From Ferruginibacter sp. (GTDB lineage: Bacteria > Bacteroidota > Bacteroidia > Chitinophagales > Chitinophagaceae): 64,000 nt of DNA. A program made the translations under genes and the position numbers. Under the pieces are notes generated by a model. The model searched no databases. It saw nothing but the letters and a program-made list of their open reading frames with translations, and was not told the origin of the DNA. The stretch covers positions 62,001 to 126,000 of the forward strand of contig JAHBTN010000003.1 in assembly GCA_019638575.1 (NCBI GenBank). Reading direction: 5' to 3'. Shown here piece after piece: positions 53,472 through 62,632 of the stretch (position 1 is its first letter; each line of letters begins with the position of its first letter).

Positions 53472-54791
53472 TTATAATTTAAACAACCCTTTATTCAGCA
53501 ACTGTAAAGTAATTTCTTTATCGGCTCTTGCTATCAATAACGATACATTGTGCCTGCTGCCGCCATAACAAACCATACGCACCGGTATAGGTTCCAAAGC
53601 ATCAAAAATTTGTTTCATCACATCTTTTGTTTCGGCAATTTCGTTTCCTACAATTGATACGATGGTTTGGTTGGTATCCACTTCCACTGTTCCAAAAGCT
53701 TCCAGTTCTTTTGAAATTTCGGGCAGGTGTACATCATCATCAATGGTTACCGAAACTGCCACTTCGGATGTGGTAATCATATCAATGGAGGTGCGGTGTT
53801 TTTCAAACACTTCAAACACCTTGCGTAAAAAACCGTAAGCAAGCAACATTCGGCTGCTCTTCACCCTGATGGCTGTAATGCCATCCTTTGCTGCCACAGC
53901 TTTAACTCCTACGCTTCCTGCTTTTTCCGAAATCAACGTGCCTTTAGCATCAGGTTGCATAGTGTTTAACAACCTTACCGGAACATTATAAAATTGTGCC
54001 GGCCAAATACTGGCAGGATGAAGGATTTTTGCGCCAAAATAAGCCAGCTCGGCAGCTTCATCAAAACTCAATTGTTCAATGGCAAAAGTTTTTTCTACAA
54101 TGCGTGGGTCGCTGTTATGCATGCCGTCAATATCTGTCCATATTTCGCAAACGCTTGCATTAACGGCTGCTGCAATCAGCGATGCACTATAATCGCTTCC
54201 TCCTCTTTTTAAATTATCCACTTCGCCTTTTGCATTACGGCTTATATAACCCTGCGTGATGAAAATCTTTTTGTCCTTATGCTTGTTAAGCAATTGTGCC
54301 AGTTTCACTTTAATGGTTCCTACTTGCGGTTCGTCATAACTGTCGATGGTCATAAAATCCAAAGCAGGCAACAACACATGATTTACTTTTATTTCATCAA
54401 GATAAATACTGAACAATTTTGTACTCAGCAATTCGCCCTGTGCAAGAATATCCTTATTTAATGCCTGGCTGAAAGATATTTTTAAAATGATGGTGAGGAA
54501 TTCAAAATGTTCGTTAAGCACTTCATTGGCTTTTTCCCTTGAACTGCTTTGTTGTAAAAGTTCCAACACAAAACTTTTGTAATGGGCATGCAATGTATCA
54601 ATCTGTGCTTTAGCAGCTTGCCTGTCGCCACGCAAAAGCGATTCACTAATTTCAACCAATGCATTGGTTGTGCCGCTTAAAGCCGATAAAACTACAATCT
54701 TACTTTCTTCATCCCTTGTTATAAGGTTAGCTACTTCATGCATCCTGTGCGGCTTACCTACGCTGGTGCCGCCAAACTTCATTACTTTCAT
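53472..54791 (-). CDS. lysC: Aspartate kinase
   Basis: The protein has 439 residues, single-function (no homoserine dehydrogenase domain). The N-terminal KFGGTSVGKP (5-14) binds the substrate, and the middle SDYSASLIAA region is conserved. Two ACT domains occupy about residues 300-430 and are the usual site of lysine or threonine feedback. It catalyses the first step of Lys/Thr/Met synthesis from aspartate. It is downstream of the Ldh-type gene with a G-rich tract between. Confidence 0.93.
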   Translation of the reverse strand: MKVMKFGGTSVGKPHRMHEVANLITRDEESKIVVLSALSGTTNALVEISESLLRGDRQAAKAQIDTLHAHYKSFVLELLQQSSSREKANEVLNEHFEFLTIILKISFSQALNKDILAQGELLSTKLFSIYLDEIKVNHVLLPALDFMTIDSYDEPQVGTIKVKLAQLLNKHKDKKIFITQGYISRNAKGEVDNLKRGGSDYSASLIAAAVNASVCEIWTDIDGMHNSDPRIVEKTFAIEQLSFDEAAELAYFGAKILHPASIWPAQFYNVPVRLLNTMQPDAKGTLISEKAGSVGVKAVAAKDGITAIRVKSSRMLLAYGFLRKVFEVFEKHRTSIDMITTSEVAVSVTIDDDVHLPEISKELEAFGTVEVDTNQTIVSIVGNEIAETKDVMKQIFDALEPIPVRMVCYGGSRHNVSLLIARADKEITLQLLNKGLFKL

Positions 54792-54814
54792 TACAATAAA
54801 AAATTTTAGAGATG

Positions 54815-54822
54815 CAAAGATA
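54815..54822 (-). promoter_or_regulatory. Possible lysC -7 element
   Basis: TATCTTTG on the minus strand fits TAnnTTTG, 23 nt before the lysC ATG. No -33 box is evident. Confidence 0.35.
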
Positions 54823-54892
54823 AGCGCTGGAAAGCAACCTGACGATATTTGATATGTAGTTGTTCGTTGCTCGTTGGCAATAGTTGCACTCT

Positions 54893-54936
54893 AAACCAAC
54901 AACCCCCAACCATCAACCAACCACCAACCAACAACC
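54893..54936 (-). repeat. CAAC-type tandem / G-rich tract on minus strand
   Basis: The plus strand reads as imperfect repeats of CAACCA. The minus strand, which is the transcribed sense for the flanking genes, is GG/GGGG-tract rich (GGTTGG-type spacing) and fits a two-layer G-quadruplex pattern. It lies immediately after the Ldh-type stop codon. Confidence 0.5.
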
Positions 54937-56013
54937 CTAAAGCTCAACATCAAACCTCTTTGCAAGGCTTTGCAAATCGTCAACAACAGGTTGCAGTAAG
55001 GGAATACCGTTTTTCATTCGTTCTATTTCTATTTCACGTTCGGGGTCGCCGGGGATGATGACTTTTTGCTGTCCGGGAATGGTTTTGGATTTACGGAAAC
55101 GCTGCACCCATTTATCCATATCGGTTTTAAATTCGTCTGCCGTTCTAAATGCATCAATACGCATGGCACCAAAAAAATGGCCGATGCCCTGCCCCGGCAT
55201 ATCTTGGGGCATAGGAATATATGCAGGAAAGGGCGGCACCCAGGGGCCATAGTTAGCGCCACTAAGTATGCCCGAAAAAATATCAACTATGGCACCTAAT
55301 GCGTAACCTTTATGGCTGCCATGTTCCTTATCGCCTCCAAGCGGTAACAACATTCCGCCTTTTTTTATTTCGCCTGCATCGGTAGATGGTTGGCCATCCT
55401 TATCCTGTATCCATCCTTGCGGAGCGGCTAAATTTTTTCTTTGCAATATTTCAAGTTTGCCATTGGCGGCTGTGGTGGTGGCAAAATCGGCAACAAAGAC
55501 AGGCTCATTGCCGGCAGGTATGGCAACAGCAATAGGATTGGTGCCCAACATGCGTTCGGCCGAAAAAGTTGGCGCTACCAATGCCGATGCATTGGTCATG
55601 GCAATACCAATCATATCGTGCTGCAAAGCCATCATGGCATGATAGCCTGCAATACCAAAATGATTGCTGTTTTTTACACTAACCCATCCCGTGCCTGCAT
55701 TTTTTGCTTTGCCGATGGCCACCTGCATAGCATAAGGCGCCACCACCAAACCTAATCCGCTATCGCCATCAACTACAGCCGTAGATGCAGTTTCATGTAC
55801 AATTTTTATTGATGGTTTTGCATTAACCCTGCCTGCATCCCATAACCTTGTATAACCACTTAGCCTTGCCACACCATGACTATCTACACCACGGAGATCG
55901 GCCGACAGTAATGCATTTGCTGCAGTTTCTGCATCCGTTGAATTGCAGCCGATGCTTAAAAAAATGTTTTTGGAGAAGTTGAGAAGCTGCCGGTAGGTAA
56001 AGGTTTTACTCAT
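54937..56013 (-). CDS. Ldh/YlbC-family malate/lactate/ureidoglycolate-type dehydrogenase
   Basis: The protein has 358 residues, matching the NAD(P)-dependent Ldh/malate dehydrogenase-2 family that is distinct from classical MDH/LDH. The catalytic-region DSHGVARL is at 41-48, and NSNHFGIAGYHAMMAL and NPIAVAIPAG are conserved. Substrate could be malate, L-lactate, ureidoglycolate or 2,3-diketo-L-gulonate; the sequence does not decide. A -7 element ends only 4 nt before the ATG. Confidence 0.88.
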   Translation of the reverse strand: MSKTFTYRQLLNFSKNIFLSIGCNSTDAETAANALLSADLRGVDSHGVARLSGYTRLWDAGRVNAKPSIKIVHETASTAVVDGDSGLGLVVAPYAMQVAIGKAKNAGTGWVSVKNSNHFGIAGYHAMMALQHDMIGIAMTNASALVAPTFSAERMLGTNPIAVAIPAGNEPVFVADFATTTAANGKLEILQRKNLAAPQGWIQDKDGQPSTDAGEIKKGGMLLPLGGDKEHGSHKGYALGAIVDIFSGILSGANYGPWVPPFPAYIPMPQDMPGQGIGHFFGAMRIDAFRTADEFKTDMDKWVQRFRKSKTIPGQQKVIIPGDPEREIEIERMKNGIPLLQPVVDDLQSLAKRFDVEL

Positions 56014-56017
56014 GCAA

Positions 56018-56025
56018 CAAAAATA
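56018..56025 (-). promoter_or_regulatory. -7 element of the Ldh-type gene
   Basis: TATTTTTG on the minus strand, then TTGC and the ATG. This suggests a leaderless mRNA, though no -33 box is seen at standard spacing. Confidence 0.35.
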
Positions 56026-56081
56026 AGTTTTTTTAACGGCCCAAGTTTATCAATCATACAATGTTGTAATAGAAGTAATGC

Positions 56082-56108
56082 AAAAAGCCGTTCAAAAATG
56101 AACGGCTT
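56082..56108 (-). terminator. Intrinsic terminator after the Spy-like gene
   Basis: A stem AAGCCGTTCA / TGAACGGCTT with an AAAA-rich loop is followed on the minus strand by TTTTTGC. It lies 66 bases after the Spy-like stop codon. Confidence 0.72.
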
Positions 56109-56173
56109 CTCTTTGTTGCTCAACCTTACTTACAAGGTTATGTATGACTGGCACTCCCCTTGCGAATAAAAGT

Positions 56174-56542
56174 TCATTGCCTGTTTTGCCTTTCTGCTTT
56201 AAACTTAGCTTTCTGCTCATCGGTAAGTATCTCCTGTATTTTTTGTGCCTGTTCAATTTGCAAGGCACGCAATTGTTTTTTCTTTTCCGGTTCTGAGAGG
56301 CTTGTATTATTTTCTATTGATTCTCTTTTAGCTTTTCCCGATTGCCTAATTTCTTTCATTTTTAACTTTTGTTCTTTAGTAAGATCAAGTTCTTTCATGC
56401 GGTCTTTCTTCGATTGTTCGTTCATCTTGTTTACAGATGATGTTGTTGCCGAAGAATCTGCCTTCGCAGGTTTCCTTTCAACCTGTGCCGATGCAAAAAA
56501 TGAAAATAAAAGAAACGTAATTAGTATAACCGGGTATTTCAT
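56174..56542 (-). CDS. Spy/CpxP-like periplasmic helical protein
   Basis: I use the ATG at 56542 (MKYPVILIT), giving 122 residues with a signal peptide ending FASAQ; the longer frame to 56584 starts poorly. The mature protein is almost all charged helix with the LTKEQKLKMKEI and ILTDEQKAKF patterns of Spy/CpxP family LTxxQ repeats. Such proteins are periplasmic chaperones or sensors of envelope stress in enterobacteria. Similarity here is at pattern level only. Confidence 0.78.
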   Translation of the reverse strand: MKYPVILITFLLFSFFASAQVERKPAKADSSATTSSVNKMNEQSKKDRMKELDLTKEQKLKMKEIRQSGKAKRESIENNTSLSEPEKKKQLRALQIEQAQKIQEILTDEQKAKFKAERQNRQ

Positions 56543-56604
56543 GATTAAATTTTTTATACAGGATAGATGGTTTTTTATCTGCAAGGTTTAATAACGAAAA
56601 AAAA

Positions 56605-56671
56605 AATCCCACAAAGTAAAAAAACTCAAAACCTGTATTCAGTTTTGTAGCTTCCATTCTTTTGTGAGATT
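56605..56671 (-). terminator. Branched terminator candidate after glnN
   Basis: On the minus strand AAUCUCACAAAAG pairs with CUUUGUGGGAUU (one U-G wobble) and is followed by a long T-run. An inner hairpin CAAAAC / GTTTTG lies in the loop. It is 23 bases after the glnN stop. Confidence 0.55.
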
Positions 56672-56693
56672 GGGTTATGTTTTTGTAAGATTC

Positions 56694-58889
56694 TTACCTT
56701 AAGAAAAGTATCTCCCTGTATTTGGGCAATAGCCAGCAGGCATCATCAACCAACAGTTCCAGCTTATCTACATGATACCGTATGATATCAAAGTATTTGC
56801 CTTTTACATTATCGCAATAAGCAATTGCCATTTCCCTGGTATCTTTTATTTCATTTGCTTTTTTACGTTCTTCAATCATCTTTTCTACGTTATCGCTAAT
56901 GATATTTATATGCCCGCTAATTTTTTCCAACACTTGTTTTTGATTGGCATAAGCTTTATCCGAAAGGCCGGCATCTTTTAAACCAACTATATTTTTTACC
57001 AGTTGGTTTTGGTATTTGATGGCCGATGGCAGGATGAAAGTGGTTGCCAGGTCTCCCATCACCCTTGCTTCAATCTGCACTTTTTTTATGTATGCTTCCA
57101 ACATTATTTCATGGCGTGCTTCCAATTCGCTGTGGCTGTATATTTCATTGCTTTTAAACAGTTTTTTATTCTTATCGGTAACATAAGCATCCAGCGCCAG
57201 CGGGGTTGACTTTACATTTGGCAAACCTCTTTTTGCAGCTTCCTTTTCCCATGCATCGCTGTAACCATCACCTTCAAACAATACGGTTTTACTTTCAACA
57301 ATATATTTTTGTATCACCTGCATCAGGGCCACTTCTTTCTTCTCCCCTTTTTCTATCAGCCCGTCCACATCGGTTTTAAATTGTTTTAAAGTATCGGCCA
57401 TGATGGTATTTAGCACCGTCATTGCATTGGCACAGTTGGCAGATGAACCTACCGCCCTAAACTCAAATTTATTACCAGTAAATGCAAATGGCGATGTACG
57501 GTTCCTGTCGGTATTATCAAGCATCAGCTCCGGTATGCTTTTATGAATATCCAATTTCAACATGGCTTCGTCCTGCTCATCAAACTTTTCTCCCACACGG
57601 GCTTCAATCTCATTCAAAACTTCGGTAAGGTATTTACCAATAAAGATAGAGATGATGGCCGGTGGCGCTTCATTGGCGCCAAGGCGATGATCGTTACCTG
57701 CACTTGCAATTGATGCTCTTAACAAATCGGCATAATCATGTACTGCTTTAATGGTGTTTACAAAAAATGCCAGGAACATTAAATTGGTCTTAGGTGTTTT
57801 TCCGGGGCCAAGCAGGTTAACACCTGTATCAGTTGCCATGCTCCAGTTATTGTGTTTACCACTTCCGTTAATGCCTGCAAAAGGTTTTTCGTGCAATAAA
57901 CATTTTAAGCCATGGCGTTTTGCAACACGGTCCATAATATCCATCAGCAGCGTGTTATGATCTACAGCCAGGTTGGTTTCTTCATAAATAGGTGCACACT
58001 CAAACTGTGCAGGAGCCACTTCGTTATGCCTTGTACGGATGGGGATGCCAAGTTTATAACTCTCCTGTTCAAAATCTCTCATAAATGCATAAACCCTTTC
58101 AGGTATAGCACCAAAATAATGGTCTTCTAACTGTTGCCCTTTTGCAGGTGCATGTCCAAAAACAGTACGACCGGTTAAAACCAGGTCGGGCCTTGAGTTA
58201 GCCAGGCCTGCATCCACAATAAAATATTCCTGCTCCCAACCAAGGGTTGCTGTAACCTTAGTTACATTTTTATCAAAGTACTGGCAAACATCTGTGGCGG
58301 CTTTATCCAAAGCAACCAGGGCTTTCAGCAAAGGAGTTTTGGTATCTAACGATTCGCCAGTGTACGAAACAAAGATGGTAGGTATGCACAAAGTTTTACC
58401 ATGCCCAATCTCCATAATGAAAGCTGGTGATGAAGGGTCCCAGGCTGTATAGCCACGGGCTTCAAAAGTTGCCCTTAAGCCCCCGCTTGGAAAAGAAGAT
58501 GCATCCGGTTCCTGTTGTATTAAAGCGGCTCCGTCAAATTCTTCCAACGGTGTGCCATCAGATTTTAAAGTAAAAAACGAATCATGTTTTTCGGCAGATA
58601 AACCCGTAAGCGGCTGAAACCAGTGCGTAAAATGTGTTACGCCTTTACTCTCGGCCCATAACCTTAACCCGTTGGCAATACGGGCTCCCATATTGCGGTC
58701 AATTTTTTTGTTGCCTTTTACTGATGCAGCTAAGCTTTTATAAGCTTCATCGCTTAAATATTTACGGGCAACATCCAGTGTAAATACATTCTCATTAAAA
58801 ATTTCTGTAATTTTTTTAGAGTTCTCCTCTTTTATCTTCGAAAACCCTTTGTTGAGATGATCAAGTGCTTTAAATCGTAAAGATTCCAT
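56694..58889 (-). CDS. glnN: Glutamine synthetase type III
   Basis: The protein has 731 residues, the large GSIII form usual in Bacteroidota, not the 450-residue GSI. It ligates ammonia to glutamate using ATP. Conserved pieces include FSGGLRATFEARGYTAWDPSSP-type metal/ATP site residues, the INGSGKHNNWSMAT pocket and NRTSPFAFTGNKFEFRAVGSSANCANAM. It provides ammonium assimilation for the amino-acid genes in the window. Start ATG at 58889. Confidence 0.96.
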   Translation of the reverse strand: MESLRFKALDHLNKGFSKIKEENSKKITEIFNENVFTLDVARKYLSDEAYKSLAASVKGNKKIDRNMGARIANGLRLWAESKGVTHFTHWFQPLTGLSAEKHDSFFTLKSDGTPLEEFDGAALIQQEPDASSFPSGGLRATFEARGYTAWDPSSPAFIMEIGHGKTLCIPTIFVSYTGESLDTKTPLLKALVALDKAATDVCQYFDKNVTKVTATLGWEQEYFIVDAGLANSRPDLVLTGRTVFGHAPAKGQQLEDHYFGAIPERVYAFMRDFEQESYKLGIPIRTRHNEVAPAQFECAPIYEETNLAVDHNTLLMDIMDRVAKRHGLKCLLHEKPFAGINGSGKHNNWSMATDTGVNLLGPGKTPKTNLMFLAFFVNTIKAVHDYADLLRASIASAGNDHRLGANEAPPAIISIFIGKYLTEVLNEIEARVGEKFDEQDEAMLKLDIHKSIPELMLDNTDRNRTSPFAFTGNKFEFRAVGSSANCANAMTVLNTIMADTLKQFKTDVDGLIEKGEKKEVALMQVIQKYIVESKTVLFEGDGYSDAWEKEAAKRGLPNVKSTPLALDAYVTDKNKKLFKSNEIYSHSELEARHEIMLEAYIKKVQIEARVMGDLATTFILPSAIKYQNQLVKNIVGLKDAGLSDKAYANQKQVLEKISGHINIISDNVEKMIEERKKANEIKDTREMAIAYCDNVKGKYFDIIRYHVDKLELLVDDACWLLPKYREILFLR

Positions 58890-59000
58890 ATAATTTTAAA
58901 ATTTTAAAGCACAAATAAACATTAAGTTTAAATATATACCAATATTTTTTTAGTAATTAACCTAAAAAAATAAAGAATGTGGAAAAATATTTCACATATT

Positions 59001-60275
59001 TTAAAATTTAATCTTATTAACTAAGGGCACTTTTTCCCATTCTATTAAACATAAAAGCGGCGTTATTATTAGTGTCAGATATACGGACCGGTACCTAACC
59101 AATGAACCTAAATTGGGTACAATATACCCGATGAGCAGGAAAATGGTAATGCAGAAAAATACAAGAAAGTATATTAAACAGGCAGCAGGTTTATCGTTAA
59201 TTTTTTTATGATAAAATATATAAAGCAATAACAACAACTGGCAGATGAACAGCTCGATATTTAAAGGCAAAATAGTTTTAACCGGCAGTTCCCATAAATA
59301 AGGCCTTAGTAAAAGATGGTTGAATGATTCGGGAGCATTTGCAACAAAACTTTTAAATGTTGGTTGCAGCGGCGTTAAGCTGATAGAAGTTTCGGTATGT
59401 GGAAGGTTTAAGAATTCTGTTTGCCTTGTTATAATAATATCAAGCGGTTTTATTTTTTGAAAAAAAACATCAACATTAAACACTAAAAGCCCGGTAATAA
59501 AATACACAGCAGTAAAAACAAGGGCAGGGTTCCATTTTGTTTTTTGGGAGATAACCCATGCAATTAATGCAGGAGCCAACGATATGAATATATAATTGCG
59601 TACCAGGAACAGCAGAATAGAGCATACAACAATCAGCATCAATCTTTTTACCGTAAGTTTATTTTGCTGCAGCCACCGGTAAACACAATAGATGAGCACA
59701 GCAAGCAAAAGAAACACTACTCCATCTTTGTGCATGCCCGATGTAAAATAAAGTGTTGATGGAATAAGAAAACATCCAACTACAACCAACCATTTTCTCT
59801 CTTTAAAAACAGCAACAAACAATTTGTAAAAAACTACATGCCCAAAAAAAATGATGAAATTAAAAAACAGGCTGTTGATATAATAATCGCCCCGGCTTAA
59901 TAAATTGAACAGTGAAACCAGTTTTATAAGCAGGTTACCTTTTAAATCGTTCCAATAAGAATCAAATGAACTGAACAAACCACCATATCCGCCAGGATAT
60001 CCCGAAGTGAAAATATTACTGAAATAAGCGCCGGGGTCAGTAATCAAAAGCCGGTATTCTTTCCAGGCGGCATCATTCAAATCCCAATAATCGTTACCGG
60101 GGCCGTAAATATGTATAGATACCCAACCGATTGCAATGCCGGCAACCATCTTACATAAAAACAAAGCCAACACAGTTTTTTTATCAAGGCCAAGCGTTTG
60201 TATCACCGGCAAACGCAGTAGCAGCCAGCAAAGTGCAACCAGGTAAACAACAAATAGAAGGTAATTCAAAATCAA
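59001..60275 (-). CDS. Polytopic membrane protein, GT-C/EpsG-like
   Basis: The protein has 424 residues with about 10-11 hydrophobic segments. No ATG precedes the first membrane helix: the frame opens at about 60299 and the plausible start is TTG at 60275 (or TTG at 60269). A large periplasmic loop with PGNDYWDLNDAAWKEYRL near residue 60 and the acidic/aromatic pattern recall GT-C glycosyltransferases and EpsG-like exopolysaccharide proteins, but I claim no homology. A -7 element TAATTTTG overlaps the TTG start. Confidence 0.62.
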   Translation of the reverse strand: MILNYLLFVVYLVALCWLLLRLPVIQTLGLDKKTVLALFLCKMVAGIAIGWVSIHIYGPGNDYWDLNDAAWKEYRLLITDPGAYFSNIFTSGYPGGYGGLFSSFDSYWNDLKGNLLIKLVSLFNLLSRGDYYINSLFFNFIIFFGHVVFYKLFVAVFKERKWLVVVGCFLIPSTLYFTSGMHKDGVVFLLLAVLIYCVYRWLQQNKLTVKRLMLIVVCSILLFLVRNYIFISLAPALIAWVISQKTKWNPALVFTAVYFITGLLVFNVDVFFQKIKPLDIIITRQTEFLNLPHTETSISLTPLQPTFKSFVANAPESFNHLLLRPYLWELPVKTILPLNIELFICQLLLLLYIFYHKKINDKPAACLIYFLVFFCITIFLLIGYIVPNLGSLVRYRSVYLTLIITPLLCLIEWEKVPLVNKIKF

Positions 60276-60344
60276 AATTATTTTACTGTGGGAAGATAGT
60301 TAAAATATTTAGGTCGGCTGTCAGGATTAAAGAAGCCCAAATAG

Positions 60345-60352
60345 TACCTTTG
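60345..60352 (+). promoter_or_regulatory. purL -7 promoter element
   Basis: TACCTTTG matches TAnnTTTG, 30 bases upstream of the purL ATG. A -33 box is not clear. Confidence 0.45.
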
Positions 60353-60382
60353 CTTTTTATCAATCAGCATTCATAATCTTTT

Positions 60383-62626
60383 ATGGAAATAACAGTAAAA
60401 ACAGCCGAGCAATTACGACTAACAGCCGAAGAATTTGAGCTGATACAAAAAAAGCTGGGCCGCATGCCCAATTTTAATGAGCTCTGTTGTTTTAGCGCTA
60501 TGTGGAGCGAACATTGCAGTTATAAGAATTCGATAAAATGGCTGAAAACCTTACCCCGTGAAGGAAAGAAGATGCTGGTAAAAGCAGGGGAAGAAAATGC
60601 CGGGTTGATGGATATTGGTGATGGATATGGTGTGGTTTTTAAAATTGAATCGCATAATCATCCATCGGCCATTGAACCTTTCCAGGGCGCTGCAACCGGT
60701 GTTGGTGGTATTAACCGTGATATTTTCACCATGGGTGCAAGGCCCATTGCCTCATTAAATTCTTTACGGTTTGGAAAACTTACCGAAGCTAAAACACAAC
60801 ATTTGTTAGCAGGCGTAGTGCATGGCATTGGCCATTACGGCAATTGCTTTGGCGTACCAACCGTAGGCGGCGAAGTATATTTTGAAGAATGTTATCATAG
60901 CAACCCATTGGTAAATGCCATGAGTGTTGGTATCTTAAAAAACGGCGGCACGGTTTCGGCCACATCAGGAAATGTAAAAGGCAATCCTGTTTTTTTTGTG
61001 GGCAGTGCTACCGGCAAAGATGGAATTGGCGGCGCAAGTTTTGCATCGGCAGATATTACAGAAGACAGTGCAGAAGATTTACCGGCTGTGCAGGTTGGCG
61101 ATCCCTTCCAGGAAAAAAAACTTTTAGAAGCCTGTTTGGAAGTGATACAAACCGGCGCCATGGTAGGCATGCAGGATATGGGAGCCGCCGGCATCATTTG
61201 CTCCACATCCGAAATGAGCGCCAAAGGCCAAATGGGCATGCGGATAGATTTGGATAAAGTGCCAACAAGGCAAAGCGGCATGAAACCCTGGGAACTGTTG
61301 CTGAGCGAAAGCCAGGAACGCATGTTACTGGTTGCCGAAAAAGGAAAAGAACATTTAATATCAGATGTGTTTAAAAAATGGGACCTGCCATGCAGCGAGA
61401 TTGGTGAAGTAACGGATGATGGGCTTTTACATTTTTTTGTTGATGGTAAATTGGAAGCACAATTGCCTGCACATGAATTGGTGCTTGGTGGTGGCGCCCC
61501 GGTTTATGACAGGCCATACCGGGAACCAAAATATTTTGAAAAGATAAATTCGTTTGATGCTTCAACCATTGATGTGCCAAAAGATTTAAAAGCTGTGGCT
61601 GCACAGATAATTCAAATACCAAACATTGCAAGTAAGCGATGGATATATGTGCAGTACGATAGCATGGTTGGCACCGGCAATGCAAGCACCAACGCACCAA
61701 GCGATGCAGCCATTGTGATAGCAAAGCCTACTAACAAAGCATTGGCATTAACCACCGATTGCAATAGCCGGTATGTTTTTGCCAATCCATACAAAGGCGC
61801 CATGATTGCTGTGGCAGAAGCTGCCAGGAACATTGTTTGCAGCGGCGGGCAACCTTTAGGCGTTACCAATTGTTTAAATTTTGGAAACCCATTTGACCCC
61901 GAAGTGTATTACCAATTTGTACATGCCATTAAAGGAATGGGCGAAGCTTGTGTAAAATTTGATACTCCTGTAACAGGCGGCAATGTTAGTTTTTATAACC
62001 AGGGGCCCGATGGAGCTGTGTATCCCACTCCAACCATTGGTATGGTTGGCGTACTGGATTCGGTTAATGAAAAAATGACCATGGATTTTAAACAGCAGGA
62101 TGATGAAATTTATTTGGTAGGCGTACAACGCAATGATATCAACTCATCCGAATATTTGCATAAAGTGCATGGAGTTGAATATTCACCTTGTCCGCATTTT
62201 AACCTTGATGAAGAATTTGAAGTGCAGCACGAAATAAAAAAAATGATAGATAAAAAACTCATCAACTCGGCACACGATGTTAGTGAAGGTGGTTTATTTG
62301 TTGCTTTGATAGAAAGCTGTTTTAACCGTAACCTTGGTTTTGAAGTGGAAGCTCACGACGATGCTATAAGAGATGATGCTTATTGGTTTGGCGAAGCACA
62401 AAGCCGTGTAGTGGTAACTGTTTCAAAAGAAAACAGGAACGATTTTAATATGCTGCTCGAAAAAATGGAGATGACGGTAACTTATTTAGGAAAAGTATCG
62501 GCAGGAAAAATAAAAGTGAATGGCGAAGATTGGGGGCATGTTGCCGACTGGAAAGATAAATATGAAAACGCAATTGCTAATTTACTGGCCGGGCACGAAA
62601 GTGAACATGCATTAACAGCATTATAA
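60383..62626 (+). CDS. purL: Phosphoribosylformylglycinamidine synthase subunit PurL
   Basis: The protein has 747 residues, the small PurL type that works with separate PurS and PurQ. It converts FGAR, glutamine-derived ammonia and ATP to FGAM, the fourth step of purine synthesis. The N-terminal SAMWSEHCSYKNS region near residue 38, the ESHNHPSAIEPFQGAATGVGGI motif (about 92-113) and a second AIRS-like half are intact. No purS/purQ are adjacent. hldD follows after 6 bases. Confidence 0.96.
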   Translation: MEITVKTAEQLRLTAEEFELIQKKLGRMPNFNELCCFSAMWSEHCSYKNSIKWLKTLPREGKKMLVKAGEENAGLMDIGDGYGVVFKIESHNHPSAIEPFQGAATGVGGINRDIFTMGARPIASLNSLRFGKLTEAKTQHLLAGVVHGIGHYGNCFGVPTVGGEVYFEECYHSNPLVNAMSVGILKNGGTVSATSGNVKGNPVFFVGSATGKDGIGGASFASADITEDSAEDLPAVQVGDPFQEKKLLEACLEVIQTGAMVGMQDMGAAGIICSTSEMSAKGQMGMRIDLDKVPTRQSGMKPWELLLSESQERMLLVAEKGKEHLISDVFKKWDLPCSEIGEVTDDGLLHFFVDGKLEAQLPAHELVLGGGAPVYDRPYREPKYFEKINSFDASTIDVPKDLKAVAAQIIQIPNIASKRWIYVQYDSMVGTGNASTNAPSDAAIVIAKPTNKALALTTDCNSRYVFANPYKGAMIAVAEAARNIVCSGGQPLGVTNCLNFGNPFDPEVYYQFVHAIKGMGEACVKFDTPVTGGNVSFYNQGPDGAVYPTPTIGMVGVLDSVNEKMTMDFKQQDDEIYLVGVQRNDINSSEYLHKVHGVEYSPCPHFNLDEEFEVQHEIKKMIDKKLINSAHDVSEGGLFVALIESCFNRNLGFEVEAHDDAIRDDAYWFGEAQSRVVVTVSKENRNDFNMLLEKMEMTVTYLGKVSAGKIKVNGEDWGHVADWKDKYENAIANLLAGHESEHALTAL

Positions 62627-62632
62627 AATATT

